64,000 bases of DNA from a beta proteobacterium AAP65 (GCA_001295865.1 LJHW01000006.1:1-64000), one strand, 5' to 3'. Shown: positions 19,230-27,545, counted from the first letter of the stretch. Notes: generated by a model not told the origin, from the letters alone. Made by a program: numbers and translations.

Positions 19230-19279
19230 AAGCGGTGCGAGAACCAAAAGTACGAAAAGTAAAACGATGCGGGGCGCAT
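19205..19279 (-). CDS. Aromatic leader peptide of the DAHP synthase gene
   Basis: A 24-residue frame from ATG 19279 to TAA 19205, with residues 6-13 reading Phe-Tyr-Phe-Ser-Tyr-Phe-Trp-Phe: seven aromatic residues in eight. This is the hallmark of ribosome-mediated attenuation leaders such as pheL, trpL and the pheST leader. It is followed by mutually exclusive antiterminator and terminator structures, then the first gene of aromatic biosynthesis. The Shine-Dalgarno region is weak (GCAAG). An overlapping frame from ATG 19305 runs through without these properties. The leader begins 23 bases after the DUF502 stop, so its promoter would lie in that gene's 3' end, or it may be read from the upstream operon. 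Confidence 0.8.
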   Translation of the reverse strand: MRPASFYFSYFWFSHRLAAGEANA

Positions 19280-19301
19280 GGCTTGCAATGTAGCACGCGC
19301 T

Positions 19302-19955
19302 TCATGGCGGCAGGCTGACAGCCACCGGCAAATGCTGCGGCGCCGTCACACCCATCGAGACATAGAGGCTCGTCACCGCCTCCACGCTGAGCGCGGCCGG
19401 CGTCACCCAGGCTTCGGGCACAAAAAGCAGCCCGCCGCCGATGGGCACCGGCGCCGTGGGCACCAGCACGGCCACGCAGCGCTGGCCGTCAACCACCAGC
19501 ACCTCGGCCGCAGTCTGCAGCGCCAGCACCACGGCGCCGCCCTCGGCCCCGCCGAAACGCACCCACACACCCTGCATCGCGCGGGCGGCGTTGGGGTCGC
19601 GCTGGCCGAACAGTGCCACCAGCTTCTGCACGAGTTCGTAGACCTGCCGCACCAGTGGAATGCGGCGCATCACGCCGTCCACCAGGCGCGCCAGGCCGCG
19701 TTCCAGGCCGGCTTCCACCAGCGCGCCGAGGGCGATCAGGCCGCCCAGCAGCATGCCGATGCCGATGAGGTAACCCAGGAATTCCGAACCCAGGCCGATC
19801 GCCACCAGCAGCGAACCGATGACGCTGTCGGGCCCCACCCAACCCAGAACCAGGCTGATCAGCCACGCGAAGATGGCCAGTGTGGCCGCCACCGGCAGCG
19901 CCGCGAGGGCGCCGGTGGCCAAAAGTCGCAGCAGGTGCGCGGGCGCTGTTTTCAT
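19302..19955 (-). CDS. DUF502 family inner-membrane protein
   Basis: 217 aa from ATG 19955. Two hydrophobic segments (about 9-38, LLATGALAALPVAATLAIFAWLI; about 50-80, LLVAIGLGSEFLGYLIGIGMLLGG) are followed by the conserved IPLVRQVYELVQKL motif and a soluble beta-rich C-terminus ending in a VPTAPVPIGGGLLFVP-type sequence, all typical of DUF502 (COG2928). Function is unknown in the literature I know; homologues are widespread in proteobacteria. It follows ilvA on the same strand after a 42-base gap, so it may be the third gene of a tldD-ilvA unit. The DAHP synthase leader begins immediately downstream. Confidence 0.88.
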   Translation of the reverse strand: MKTAPAHLLRLLATGALAALPVAATLAIFAWLISLVLGWVGPDSVIGSLLVAIGLGSEFLGYLIGIGMLLGGLIALGALVEAGLERGLARLVDGVMRRIPLVRQVYELVQKLVALFGQRDPNAARAMQGVWVRFGGAEGGAVVLALQTAAEVLVVDGQRCVAVLVPTAPVPIGGGLLFVPEAWVTPAALSVEAVTSLYVSMGVTAPQHLPVAVSLPP

Positions 19956-19997
19956 GGGGTGTGATTGTGGTGGCCGGCCATGGCGCCCGGCCGCCCT

Positions 19998-21203
19998 TCA
20001 GCGCGTCTGCGCGTCGAAACCGGCCCCGGCCAGGCGCTGCACCACGTCTTGCACGTGCGTGGCGTTGCGCGTCTGCAGCACGAGTTCGACTTCCACGTTC
20101 TGCGCGCTCAGCGAGCTGAAGGCGCGCTGGTGGTGCACCTCGTCGATGTTGGCGCCAGCCTCGGCCACCACGGCGGTGATGCGGGCCAGCACGCCGGGCG
20201 TGTCGCGCGCGTTGACGCGGATGCGTGCCAGGCGCCCGGCGCGCACCATGCCGCGTTCGATCAAGGCCGAGAGCATCAACGGGTCGATGTTGCCGCCGCA
20301 CAGCACCAGGCCCACCTGTTTGCCTGCGAAGCGTTCGGGGTGTTTGAGCAGCGCCGCCAGGCCGGCCGCGCCCGCGCCTTCGACGACGGTCTTCTCGATC
20401 TCCAGCAGCATCAGCACAGCCTGCTCGATGTCGCCTTCGTCCACCAGCACGAGGTCGTCCACACGCTGGCGTATGAGTTCACGCGTCAGCTGCCCCGGCT
20501 GGCCCACGGCAATGCCTTCGGCGATGGTGCTGGCGCCCTGCGGGTGAGAGGTGCCCTTGATGGCGTTGACCATGGCCGGGAAGCGGCTGGTCTGCACGCC
20601 GACGATCTGCACACTGGGCTTGATCTGGCGCACCGCGGTGGCGATGCCGCTGATGAGGCCACCGCCGCCAACGGCAATCACCAGCGTGTCCAGATCGGGC
20701 TGCGCACGCAGCATCTCCACGCCGATGGTGCCCTGGCCGGCGATGACGGCGGCATCGTCAAAGGGGTGCACGAAGCTCAGGCCTTGCTGCTCGGCCAGCA
20801 TCAGCGCGTGGTTGCGGGCTTCGTCGAAGGTTTCGCCGAACAGCACCACCTCGGCGCCGAAGCCGCGGGTGCGCTCCACCTTCACAGTGGGCGTGGCCAC
20901 GGGCATCACGATGACGGCGCGCAGACCCAGGCGCTGCGCGTGGTGGGCCACGCCCTGGGCGTGGTTCCCGGCGCTGGCAGCGATCACGCCCTTGATGGGC
21001 TGGCCACTTTCCACCATCGTGGACAGCTTGTTCAGCGCGCCGCGTTCCTTGAACGAGGCGGTGAACTGCAGGTTCTCGAACTTCAGGAAGACGCGGGCGC
21101 CGACGATCTGCCCCAGCGTCTTGCTCTCGACGCAGGGTGTGTCCAGCACCTGGCCGGCCAGGCGGCCGGCCGCGGCTTCGATGTCGGCGAACGCGACGGT
21201 CAA
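19998..21203 (-). CDS. ilvA: Threonine ammonia-lyase (threonine dehydratase), ACT-domain form
   Basis: 401 aa. Pyridoxal-phosphate enzyme converting threonine to 2-oxobutyrate and ammonia. The start is placed at TTG 21203 because a good GGAGG lies 9 bases upstream and the resulting N-terminus (TVAFADIEAAAGRL) matches the family. This start overlaps the tldD stop as TTGA, implying translational coupling. The PLP lysine is in FTASFKERGA (about residue 53), the phosphate loop is GGGGLISG (about 180), and a single C-terminal ACT domain covers about 325-400. The single-ACT, 400-residue form is shorter than classical IlvA with two ACT domains, so a catabolic (TdcB-like) role is possible; the symbol is by family. 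Confidence 0.92.
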   Translation of the reverse strand: MTVAFADIEAAAGRLAGQVLDTPCVESKTLGQIVGARVFLKFENLQFTASFKERGALNKLSTMVESGQPIKGVIAASAGNHAQGVAHHAQRLGLRAVIVMPVATPTVKVERTRGFGAEVVLFGETFDEARNHALMLAEQQGLSFVHPFDDAAVIAGQGTIGVEMLRAQPDLDTLVIAVGGGGLISGIATAVRQIKPSVQIVGVQTSRFPAMVNAIKGTSHPQGASTIAEGIAVGQPGQLTRELIRQRVDDLVLVDEGDIEQAVLMLLEIEKTVVEGAGAAGLAALLKHPERFAGKQVGLVLCGGNIDPLMLSALIERGMVRAGRLARIRVNARDTPGVLARITAVVAEAGANIDEVHHQRAFSSLSAQNVEVELVLQTRNATHVQDVVQRLAGAGFDAQTR

Positions 21204-22675
21204 GCCGTGCCTCCGACCGTCAGGCGCTCGATGCGCAGCGTGGGCTGGCCCACGCCCACCGGCACGCTCTGGCCGTCCTTGCCGCACACGCCGACGCCGG
21301 TGTCGAGCTCCATGTCGTTGCCGATCATGCTCACGCGCGTCATCGCCTCGGGGCCGTTGCCCACCAGCGTGGCGCCTTTCACCGGGTAGAGGATCTTGCC
21401 GTTCTCCACCCAGAAGGCCTCGCTGGCGCTGAAGACGAACTTGCCGCTGGTGATGTCGACCTGGCCGCCGCCGAAATTGGTGGCGTAGAGGCCGCGCTTC
21501 ATGCTGGCGATGATCTCTTCCTTGGTCTTGTCGCCGCTGAGCATGTAGGTGTTGGTCATGCGCGGCATGGGCAGGCTGGCGTAGCTTTCGCGGCGGCCGT
21601 TGCCGGTGGGCTTCACGCCCATCAGGCGCGCGTTCAGGCTGTCCTGGATGTAGCCGCGCAGGATGCCGTCTTCGATGAGCACGTTGCGCTGGCTGGCATG
21701 GCCTTCGTCGTCGATGTTCAAGCTGCCGCGGCGGTCGGCCAGCGTGCCGTCGTCGAGCACCGTCACGCCCTTGGCGGCCACGCGCTGGCCGATGCGGCCG
21801 CTGAAGGTGCTGCTGCCCTTGCGGTTGAAGTCGCCTTCCAGGCCGTGGCCCACGGCCTCGTGCAGCAGCACGCCGGGCCAGCCCGGGCCGAGCACCACGG
21901 TCATCTCGCCGGCCGGGGCCGGGCGGCTTTCCAGATTCGTCAGCGCGGCCTGCACGGCGTGGTCGACATAACTCTGGATGACCGCATCGCTAAAGTAACC
22001 CAGGCCGAAACGCCCACCGCCACCGCCGCTGCCCACCTCGCGGCGCACTTCGCCGCCCACGGTCTGTTCGGCGATGACGGTGAGGTTCAGGCGCACCAGC
22101 GGGCGCACGTCGGCCGCGCGCGTGCCGTCGGCGCGCGCCACCAGCACCACGTCGTACTCGGCCGAGAGGCTGGCCATCACCTGCGCGATGCGCGGGTCTT
22201 TGGCGCGCGCCATCTTCTCCATGCGTTCCAGCAGCGCCACCTTCTGTGTGCTGTCCAGCGTGCCTATGGGGTCGGTGGGCGCGTAGAGCACGCGGCTGCC
22301 TGCGATCTTGGGCGCACGCGCCAGCTTCACGCGCTTGTTCTGGCCGGCCGCGGCGATGGTGCGCACGGTGCGCGCGGCGTCCATCAGCGAGGCCGGGCTC
22401 AGGTCGTCGCTGTAGGCGAAGGCCGTCTTTTCGCCGGCCACGGCGCGCACGCCCACGCCCTGGTCGATGCTGAAGCTGCCGCTCTTGACGATGCCCTCTT
22501 CCAGGCTCCAGCCCTCGTGGCGCGTGGTCTGGAAGTAGAGGTCGGCGTCGTCCACGCGGTGTTCGCGGATGGTGGCCAGCGCCTGCTGCAGCGTGCTCTC
22601 GCCGATGCCGAAAGGTTCGAGCATCAGGCCCTGGGCGATGGCCAGGCGTTCGAGCGTCGGTTCGCGGGTGATCAT
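21200..22675 (-). CDS. tldD: Metalloprotease TldD
   Basis: 491 aa from ATG 22675. TldD with TldE/PmbA forms a heterodimeric zinc protease that trims unfolded peptides (microcin B17 maturation, CcdA decay). The HEAVGHGLEGD motif near residue 273 supplies the HExxxH metal ligands, and the expected cysteine ligand is in the C-terminal TGVGVCGKDGQ. The N-terminal DADLYFQ and the GSGGGGGRFGLGYF segment are typical. Length matches the family. tldE is not in this window. The last four bases overlap the threonine dehydratase start. Confidence 0.95.
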   Translation of the reverse strand: MITREPTLERLAIAQGLMLEPFGIGESTLQQALATIREHRVDDADLYFQTTRHEGWSLEEGIVKSGSFSIDQGVGVRAVAGEKTAFAYSDDLSPASLMDAARTVRTIAAAGQNKRVKLARAPKIAGSRVLYAPTDPIGTLDSTQKVALLERMEKMARAKDPRIAQVMASLSAEYDVVLVARADGTRAADVRPLVRLNLTVIAEQTVGGEVRREVGSGGGGGRFGLGYFSDAVIQSYVDHAVQAALTNLESRPAPAGEMTVVLGPGWPGVLLHEAVGHGLEGDFNRKGSSTFSGRIGQRVAAKGVTVLDDGTLADRRGSLNIDDEGHASQRNVLIEDGILRGYIQDSLNARLMGVKPTGNGRRESYASLPMPRMTNTYMLSGDKTKEEIIASMKRGLYATNFGGGQVDITSGKFVFSASEAFWVENGKILYPVKGATLVGNGPEAMTRVSMIGNDMELDTGVGVCGKDGQSVPVGVGQPTLRIERLTVGGTA

Positions 22676-22926
22676 GGCGTGCGGCCCTGCTGGCTGGAAT
22701 GGAAAACCATTGTAGGAGCCGCTATTTCCGGGCCCCGATGGCCCTGCGCGGGCCATGCCGCCAGGGGCGCGCGGCAGTGCCAGGCGCCTCACGGCTGGGC
22801 ACCGCTGTTCGCAGTTCTTTACCGCGCCTTGACGGGGCGATGTGAACGCGAGAAGGGCGGCGCGCATTGTGGAAACACGCCACGCATCGGCGTTCCACCC
22901 TCCAGCCCCTGAAAGGCCCGAAGACC

Positions 22927-23292
22927 ATGAAGAACCTCCGCACCACCGCTGCCGCCACGCTGCTGAGCCTGCTGGCCGGCGCCACCTGGGCGCAAGCCGC
23001 CGACACCTCCGCCACACCGGCAACGCCGCGTGTGGACGCCCGCCAGGCCGTGCAAGGGCAGCGCATCGAAGCCGGTGACCAGAAGGGCACGCTCACGCGG
23101 CGTGAACAGCGCCGGCTGGAACTGGAGCAGAAAGGTCTTGCCAAGGCCGAAGCCAACGCCAAGGCCGACGGCACCGTGACGGCGCAGGAGCGCAAGCGCC
23201 TGCACCACCTGCAGAACAAGGCCAGCCGCGACATCCGCCGCCAGAAGCACGACGCGCAGAACGCGAAGCCGGCCGCCCCGACCACGCCTTGA
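22927..23292 (+). CDS. Exported small basic protein with two GxLT/E-R motifs
   Basis: 121 aa from ATG 22927. Residues 1-24 are a signal peptide (AAATLLSLLAGATWAQA). The mature part is highly charged and helical with two related segments: GTLTRREQRRLELEQKGLAKAE and GTVTAQERKRLHHLQNKASRD, ending in RRQKHDAQN. Each has a short turn with a Gly and Thr followed by an E/R-rich helix, like half of an EF-hand, but full Ca-binding loops are not seen. Similar small periplasmic proteins are common in proteobacteria without assigned function. It is divergent from tldD across a 250-base spacer in which I see no clear promoter or operator. Confidence 0.75.
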   Translation: MKNLRTTAAATLLSLLAGATWAQAADTSATPATPRVDARQAVQGQRIEAGDQKGTLTRREQRRLELEQKGLAKAEANAKADGTVTAQERKRLHHLQNKASRDIRRQKHDAQNAKPAAPTTP

Positions 23293-23327
23293 GGCAGAGC
23301 GGCACCCGCCGCGGCCTCGGCCGCGGT

Positions 23328-24263
23328 TCAGCCGTCGCCTTCGCCTTCTGAAGTTCCGGCATCACGCTCGGCCAGCGCCCGTTGGTACAGCGCCTTGCGC
23401 GGCGCGCCGCTGAGCTCGGCGGCCAGCGCCACGGCCTGCTTCAGTGGCAGCTCGCGCATCAGCACGCGCAAGGTCTGCAGCGCGGCCGGTGGGAGCGCTT
23501 CCTCGTCGGCCACGGCCGGCGGCAGCGCGTGCAGCACCAGCACGAACTCGCCCCGCTCGTGGTGCGTGCCGGCAGCCAGCCAGGCCGGCAGCTCGGCTGC
23601 CGGGCGCGTGACGATGCTCTCGAACTGCTTGGTCATCTCGCGGCACAGCGTCACCACGCGCTGCGGTGCGGCTTCGGCCAGCGCCGTGGCCAGCTCGGCG
23701 ATGCGGTGCGGCGCTTCGAAGAGGATCTGCGTGCGTGCGTCGGCCAGCACCGCGGTCAATGCCGTGCGGCGCTCACCGCCCTTGGCCGGCAAAAAGCCGA
23801 TGAAGCAGAAGGCCGTGGCCTGCGTATCGCCCGCGGCGCTCAAGGCCGCCAGCGCACTGCTGGGCCCGGGCAGCGGCACCACCGCATGCCCGGCGGCCCG
23901 TGCCGCGGCCACCAGCACCGCGCCGGGGTCGCTGACGGCCGGCGTGCCGGCATCGCTGATGTAGGCCACGCGTTGGCCCTGGGCCAGCAAGGCCAGCACC
24001 CCCGACGCGGCTTCGTGCTCGTTGTGGGCGTGCAGCGCCCGCAGCGGCTTGTGCAGGCCCAGGTGCGTGAGCAGCTGGGCCGCCACGCGGGTGTCTTCGC
24101 AGGCCACGGCGTCCACCAGGCCCAGCACGTGGATGGCGCGCAGCGTCAGGTCGGCCAGGTTGCCGATGGGCGTGGCCACCACGTAGAGTGTGCCGGCAGG
24201 GTGTTGCTGGTGGCCGGTGGCCACGCGCGCGGCGTGCAGCAGGGGGGCGGGGTCGGTGGTCAC
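23328..24263 (-). CDS. rsmI: 16S rRNA (cytidine(1402)-2'-O)-methyltransferase RsmI
   Basis: 311 aa from GTG 24263. Methylates the ribose of C1402 in the decoding centre, working with RsmH. The tetrapyrrole-methylase fold is clear: LYVVATPIGNLADLTLRA near residue 26, ACEDTR, YISDAGTPAVSDPG, LPGPSSALAALSAAG, and FIGFLPAKGGERR, which is RsmI-specific. Length is slightly longer than the usual 285 because of an N-terminal extension. The start region overlaps the divergent yraN start by 8 bases, an arrangement seen in many proteobacteria. No good ribosome binding site precedes this GTG. Confidence 0.95.
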   Translation of the reverse strand: MTTDPAPLLHAARVATGHQQHPAGTLYVVATPIGNLADLTLRAIHVLGLVDAVACEDTRVAAQLLTHLGLHKPLRALHAHNEHEAASGVLALLAQGQRVAYISDAGTPAVSDPGAVLVAAARAAGHAVVPLPGPSSALAALSAAGDTQATAFCFIGFLPAKGGERRTALTAVLADARTQILFEAPHRIAELATALAEAAPQRVVTLCREMTKQFESIVTRPAAELPAWLAAGTHHERGEFVLVLHALPPAVADEEALPPAALQTLRVLMRELPLKQAVALAAELSGAPRKALYQRALAERDAGTSEGEGDG

Positions 24264-24708
24264 GAAAGCGGCAGGGCGCGGGGCAGGCGCAGCAGGTCAG
24301 CACACGGCAGCCGGCCGCGCGGGCAGCCCCGGCACGGCCGCGGGCACGTCCACCACCGCACGCGGCGAGGCCGCCGAGCTGCGCGCCCTGGCCTGGTTGA
24401 AGGCGAAGGGCTTGGTGCTGGAGCAGCGGAATTATCGGGTGGCGCGTGGGCCCTCGGCGCGCGGCGGCGAGATCGACCTCGTGATGCGCGACCGTGACGG
24501 CACGCTGGTTTTCGTCGAGGTGCGCCAGCGCCGCAGCGGCGGCCATGGCGGCGCCGCGGCCAGCGTCACCTTCGCCAAACAACGCCGACTGGTGCTGGCG
24601 GCACAGCACTACCTGCTGCGTTTTGCCACGCTGCCGCCATGCCGCTTCGACGTGCTGGCGCTGGACGGCGATGAGGTCGAGTGGCTGCAGGCGGCCTTCG
24701 AGGCCTGA
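24256..24708 (+). CDS. yraN: YraN family endonuclease-fold protein (UPF0102)
   Basis: 150 aa from GTG 24256 (GGGGGCGGGG upstream). The start is uncertain because the first 40 residues are low complexity. The core is a PD-(D/E)XK-like fold: RGEAAELRALAWLKAKG, ILEQNYR-type strand, the GGEIDLVMRD acidic motif, and VFVEVRQRRS with the usual E-x-K replaced by E-V-R. Function is poorly known; it is often coupled to rsmI. It overlaps rsmI at the divergent starts. In E. coli yraN is directly followed by diaA and dolP, but here a minus-strand protease gene is inserted. Confidence 0.88.
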   Translation: MVTKAAGRGAGAAGQHTAAGRAGSPGTAAGTSTTARGEAAELRALAWLKAKGLVLEQRNYRVARGPSARGGEIDLVMRDRDGTLVFVEVRQRRSGGHGGAAASVTFAKQRRLVLAAQHYLLRFATLPPCRFDVLALDGDEVEWLQAAFEA

Positions 24709-24714
24709 AAACAA

Positions 24715-24738
24715 GACGGCCCGCCGAAGCGGGCCGTC
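24715..24738. terminator. Intrinsic terminator between yraN and the PEP-CTERM protease
   Basis: GACGGCCCG, 6-base loop, CGGGCCGTC: a perfect 9-bp stem. In the minus direction it is followed by TTGTTTT, so it mainly serves the protease gene; it can also stop yraN transcripts. Confidence 0.75.
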
Positions 24739-24787
24739 AGTGACCAGGCGCCGCAGCGCCTGGCCAGGCTGTCGAACAGGCGCCGTA

Positions 24788-25939
24788 TCAGGCCTGCGTG
24801 CGACGGCGGCGGGCCACCGCGCCGATACCGATCAGGCCCAGGCCCATCATCAGGTAGGTCGAGGCTTCCGGCACCATCGAGGCGTTGATGAAGTCGGCGT
24901 GGATGAAGGTGGGCACGTAACCGCTGAACTCGCCGAAGCTGCTGTTCAGGGTGCTGTTCACGTCACCGTAGGCCATGCCGAAGCTCAGGCCGTAGCTGTT
25001 GACGCCCGAGATCATGCCGTTGATGAAGTTCGGGCCGCCCGAGTCGCCACCGGCCACGCCCACTTCACGGATGCCGACGCCCGTGTTGCAGAACTGGGCC
25101 GAGCCGGCGGGAATGGTGAAGTCGCCGTCAGCGGCCAGCAGGCAGGACGCATCGTTGGCGGCCAGGCCGTTGTCGAAGTCCGACAGGTAGGAGAACTCGA
25201 CCGCGGCGGAGCCGAACACGCCGTTCCAGTAGCCCTCGCCAAAGGCGCTGTCGCCGAAGCGGAAGTCGTAGCGGTTGTCGCCGGTGCGCAGGCGGCCGGT
25301 GGCGGTGTTGGTACCGCCAGCGCCGGTGCCCAGGCGGCCATAGCCGTTGACGGTGAAGTTCTGGCCGGTCAGGTCGCCACCGGTGTAGATGTCGTGCGAA
25401 ACGGCCCAGTCAGGTGCCGGGGCGTTCAGGCGCAGCACGGCGATGTCGTTCTGGTCGATCACTTCGCCGGTGTAGCCCGAGCTCACGAAATAGTTCGTGA
25501 CGGTGCGCGAGGTGGCCGCGGCGTTGTTGTAGATGCTGGCCGTCGGCGACAGGCCGGCAGCAGGCTGGAAGAACACGGTGGTGCTCAGCGGGTTGGCGGT
25601 GCCGGCGCCGTCGCTCACGCAGTGGCCTGCCGTCAGGATGGACTGGCGGTCGGGCAGCAGGGTGCCCGAGCAGATGAAGTTGCCAGCGGTGGTGGCCATC
25701 AGCAGGCCCACCACGCCGGTGCTGGCGGGGAAGCTGGGCAGGTAGGCCGCGTCGCCGGCGCTCGACGCCGTGCCGGTGCCAGCGGTGGCGAAACCGGTCA
25801 GCAGGCTCTGGGCGGTCCACTGCAGGCCGTTGTAGGAACCCGAGGCGACATTGCTGCGCATCGCGTCTTCGGCGAAAACGGCCGACGAGGCGGCCAGGGC
25901 GAGGGCGGTCAGCCCGGTCTTCAACAAACGGTTCTTCAT
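24788..25939 (-). CDS. Secreted trypsin-like serine protease with PEP-CTERM signal
   Basis: 383 aa from ATG 25939. Residues 1-23 form a signal peptide (ALALAASSAVFA). The chymotrypsin-fold catalytic triad is visible: His in ILTAGHCV (about residue 112), Asp in QNDIAVLRL (about 172), Ser in GGDSGGPNF (about 303). The C-terminus is VPEASTYLMMGLGLIGIG..RRRRTQA, a PEP-CTERM motif with Ala in place of the second Pro, so it should be processed by an exosortase and surface-released. Cysteine pairs fit an extracellular enzyme. It sits alone on the minus strand between yraN and diaA, breaking a conserved gene order, and ends in an intrinsic terminator. Substrate unknown. Confidence 0.92.
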   Translation of the reverse strand: MKNRLLKTGLTALALAASSAVFAEDAMRSNVASGSYNGLQWTAQSLLTGFATAGTGTASSAGDAAYLPSFPASTGVVGLLMATTAGNFICSGTLLPDRQSILTAGHCVSDGAGTANPLSTTVFFQPAAGLSPTASIYNNAAATSRTVTNYFVSSGYTGEVIDQNDIAVLRLNAPAPDWAVSHDIYTGGDLTGQNFTVNGYGRLGTGAGGTNTATGRLRTGDNRYDFRFGDSAFGEGYWNGVFGSAAVEFSYLSDFDNGLAANDASCLLAADGDFTIPAGSAQFCNTGVGIREVGVAGGDSGGPNFINGMISGVNSYGLSFGMAYGDVNSTLNSSFGEFSGYVPTFIHADFINASMVPEASTYLMMGLGLIGIGAVARRRRTQA

Positions 25940-26208
25940 GTCGTGCACTCGGCAAAGGTTGAACACAGAAGGCCAGGGCGTCTCGGCGCCATCGCCATGC
26001 AGTCCATCCTAACCAGCGCGGGGCGTTGCCGTGGGCGCTCCAGGCCCCGCAACCCCGAGGCGGGGGGGCTGCCAAGGCCCCGGATTTGCGGGGGGATGCG
26101 GCCTCCGGGCGACACAACCTGGGCGGTGGTCGGCCAGGGCCTGGGGGCCTCCAGCGGGCCGCCGGGCGGGAACCGACGCCCCAAAGCCCCGTCATATGAT
26201 GCGTGCCC

Positions 26209-26754
26209 ATGCTTGAACAGCGCATCCAACAGCAGTTCTTCGAGAGCGCTGACCTGCAATACCAGGCCGCCGAGGTGCTCGCCCGGCCCATCGCGGACGC
26301 CACCGCGGCACTGCTGGCGGCCATCACGAGCGGCGGCAAGGTGCTGGTCGGCGGCAGCGGCGCCGGCGTGGCCCTGGCGCCCCACCTGGCGCGCTTGTTC
26401 GCCGGGCGTTTCGAGCGCCAGCGCCCGCCCCTGGCCGCGCTGGCCCTCTCGGCCGGGCCCGAGGCGGCGCAACAGGTCAAGGCCCTGGGCCTGCCTGGTG
26501 ACGTGCTGCTTTACATCGACGACGGCGAGGGCCACAGCACCATGGTCATCTCCGCCGCGCAGGGCAAGGACATGACCATCGTCGTGCTCGCCGGCCGCGG
26601 TGCCCAGGCCTTCAGCGAGCTGCTGGCCGAGACCGATGTGCTGGTGGCCGTACCCCATGAGCGCGCAGCCCGCGTGGCCGAGCTGCAGATGCTCGTGCTG
26701 CATTGCCTGTGCGATGCCGTCGATTTCCAGTTGATGGGAGACCAAGCGCCGTGA
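26209..26754 (+). CDS. diaA: DiaA-like SIS-domain protein
   Basis: 181 aa from ATG 26209. DiaA binds DnaA and promotes replication initiation; relatives such as GmhA isomerise sedoheptulose 7-phosphate. The N-terminal helix (QRIQQQFFESADLQYQAAEVL) and C-terminal ARVAELQMLVLHCLCDAVD match DiaA. The usual GNGGSAADAQH SIS loop is changed to GGSGAGVALAPH, and a short segment between the two halves seems to be missing, making it about 15 residues shorter than E. coli DiaA. This argues against isomerase activity. The stop overlaps the dolP start as GTGA. Position before dolP supports the name. Confidence 0.8.
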   Translation: MLEQRIQQQFFESADLQYQAAEVLARPIADATAALLAAITSGGKVLVGGSGAGVALAPHLARLFAGRFERQRPPLAALALSAGPEAAQQVKALGLPGDVLLYIDDGEGHSTMVISAAQGKDMTIVVLAGRGAQAFSELLAETDVLVAVPHERAARVAELQMLVLHCLCDAVDFQLMGDQAP

Positions 26755-27509
26755 GCCTTGTCCTGAAGAAGCGTTTTCTTTCCAACCGCGGCCTGAGCGC
26801 CGTGGCCCTGGCGTTGGCGGGGGCCACGCTGGCCGGCTGCGCGCCGCTGATCGTCGGTGGCGCCGTCGTTGGCGGCGGTCTGGTGGCCACCGACCGCCGC
26901 ACCACCGGCATCCAGCTCGAAGACGAAGGCATCGAGTTCCGTGCTGCGGCCCGCGTGCGTGAACTGGCCACGCTGGGCCGCGTGAACATCACCAGCTACA
27001 ACCGCACGGTGCTGATCACCGGCGAGGTGCCGGGGGCGGCCGAGAAGCTGGCGGTGGAGCAGGCGGTGGCCAAGGTCGAAAACGTCAGGGCCGTGCTCAA
27101 CGAGCTGGGTGTCGGCCCCAACAGCCCGCTCGGTTCACGCACCACCGACGCCTTCATCGGCAGCAAGGTCAAGGCCACGCTGATCGACGCCAAAGACGTG
27201 CAGGCCAACGCCTACAAGGTGGTGGTGGAGCGCGGCATCGTCTACCTGATGGGCCGCGTCACGGCGCGCGAAGCCACCCGCGGCACCGAGCTGGCGCGTT
27301 CGGTCAGCGGGGTGGAAAAGGTCGTGCGCGCCTTCGAAGAGATCAGCGAGCAAGAGCTCGCCAACATCGGCCGCGGCACCACGCCGGCCCCGGCGCCCGC
27401 GCCGGTGAGCACGGCCACGCCCGCGGCTTCGGCGCCCACGGGCCCGGTCTCGGCGCCGGCACCGCAGCTGGCGCCCATGCCGGCACCGAGCCCCGGCGTC
27501 ACCAAGTGA
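26751..27509 (+). CDS. dolP: BON-domain outer-membrane lipoprotein DolP (YraP)
   Basis: 252 aa from GTG 26751, overlapping the diaA stop. The lipobox is LAGATLAG-C near residue 24. Two BON domains follow: residues about 55-120 (RVNITSYNRTVLITGEVPGAAEKLAVEQAVAKVENV) and about 130-200 (SKVKATLIDAKDVQANAYKVVVERGIVYLMGRVT). BON domains bind phospholipid; DolP supports outer-membrane integrity and the Bam machinery. The C-terminus carries an added Pro-Ala tail of about 45 residues (PAPAPVSTATPAAS), absent from the E. coli protein and probably disordered. Ends in a bidirectional hairpin. Confidence 0.92.
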   Translation: MSLVLKKRFLSNRGLSAVALALAGATLAGCAPLIVGGAVVGGGLVATDRRTTGIQLEDEGIEFRAAARVRELATLGRVNITSYNRTVLITGEVPGAAEKLAVEQAVAKVENVRAVLNELGVGPNSPLGSRTTDAFIGSKVKATLIDAKDVQANAYKVVVERGIVYLMGRVTAREATRGTELARSVSGVEKVVRAFEEISEQELANIGRGTTPAPAPAPVSTATPAASAPTGPVSAPAPQLAPMPAPSPGVTK

Positions 27510-27517
27510 GGCTTGCA

Positions 27518-27539
27518 CCGGGCCGCCGCAGCGGCCCGG
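27518..27539. terminator. Hairpin terminator between convergent dolP and dehydrogenase genes
   Basis: CCGGGCCGC, loop CGCA, GCGGCCCGG: a perfect 9-bp stem located between the two stop codons. No U-tract on either side, so confidence is moderate. Confidence 0.55.
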
Positions 27540-27545
27540 CAGGGT

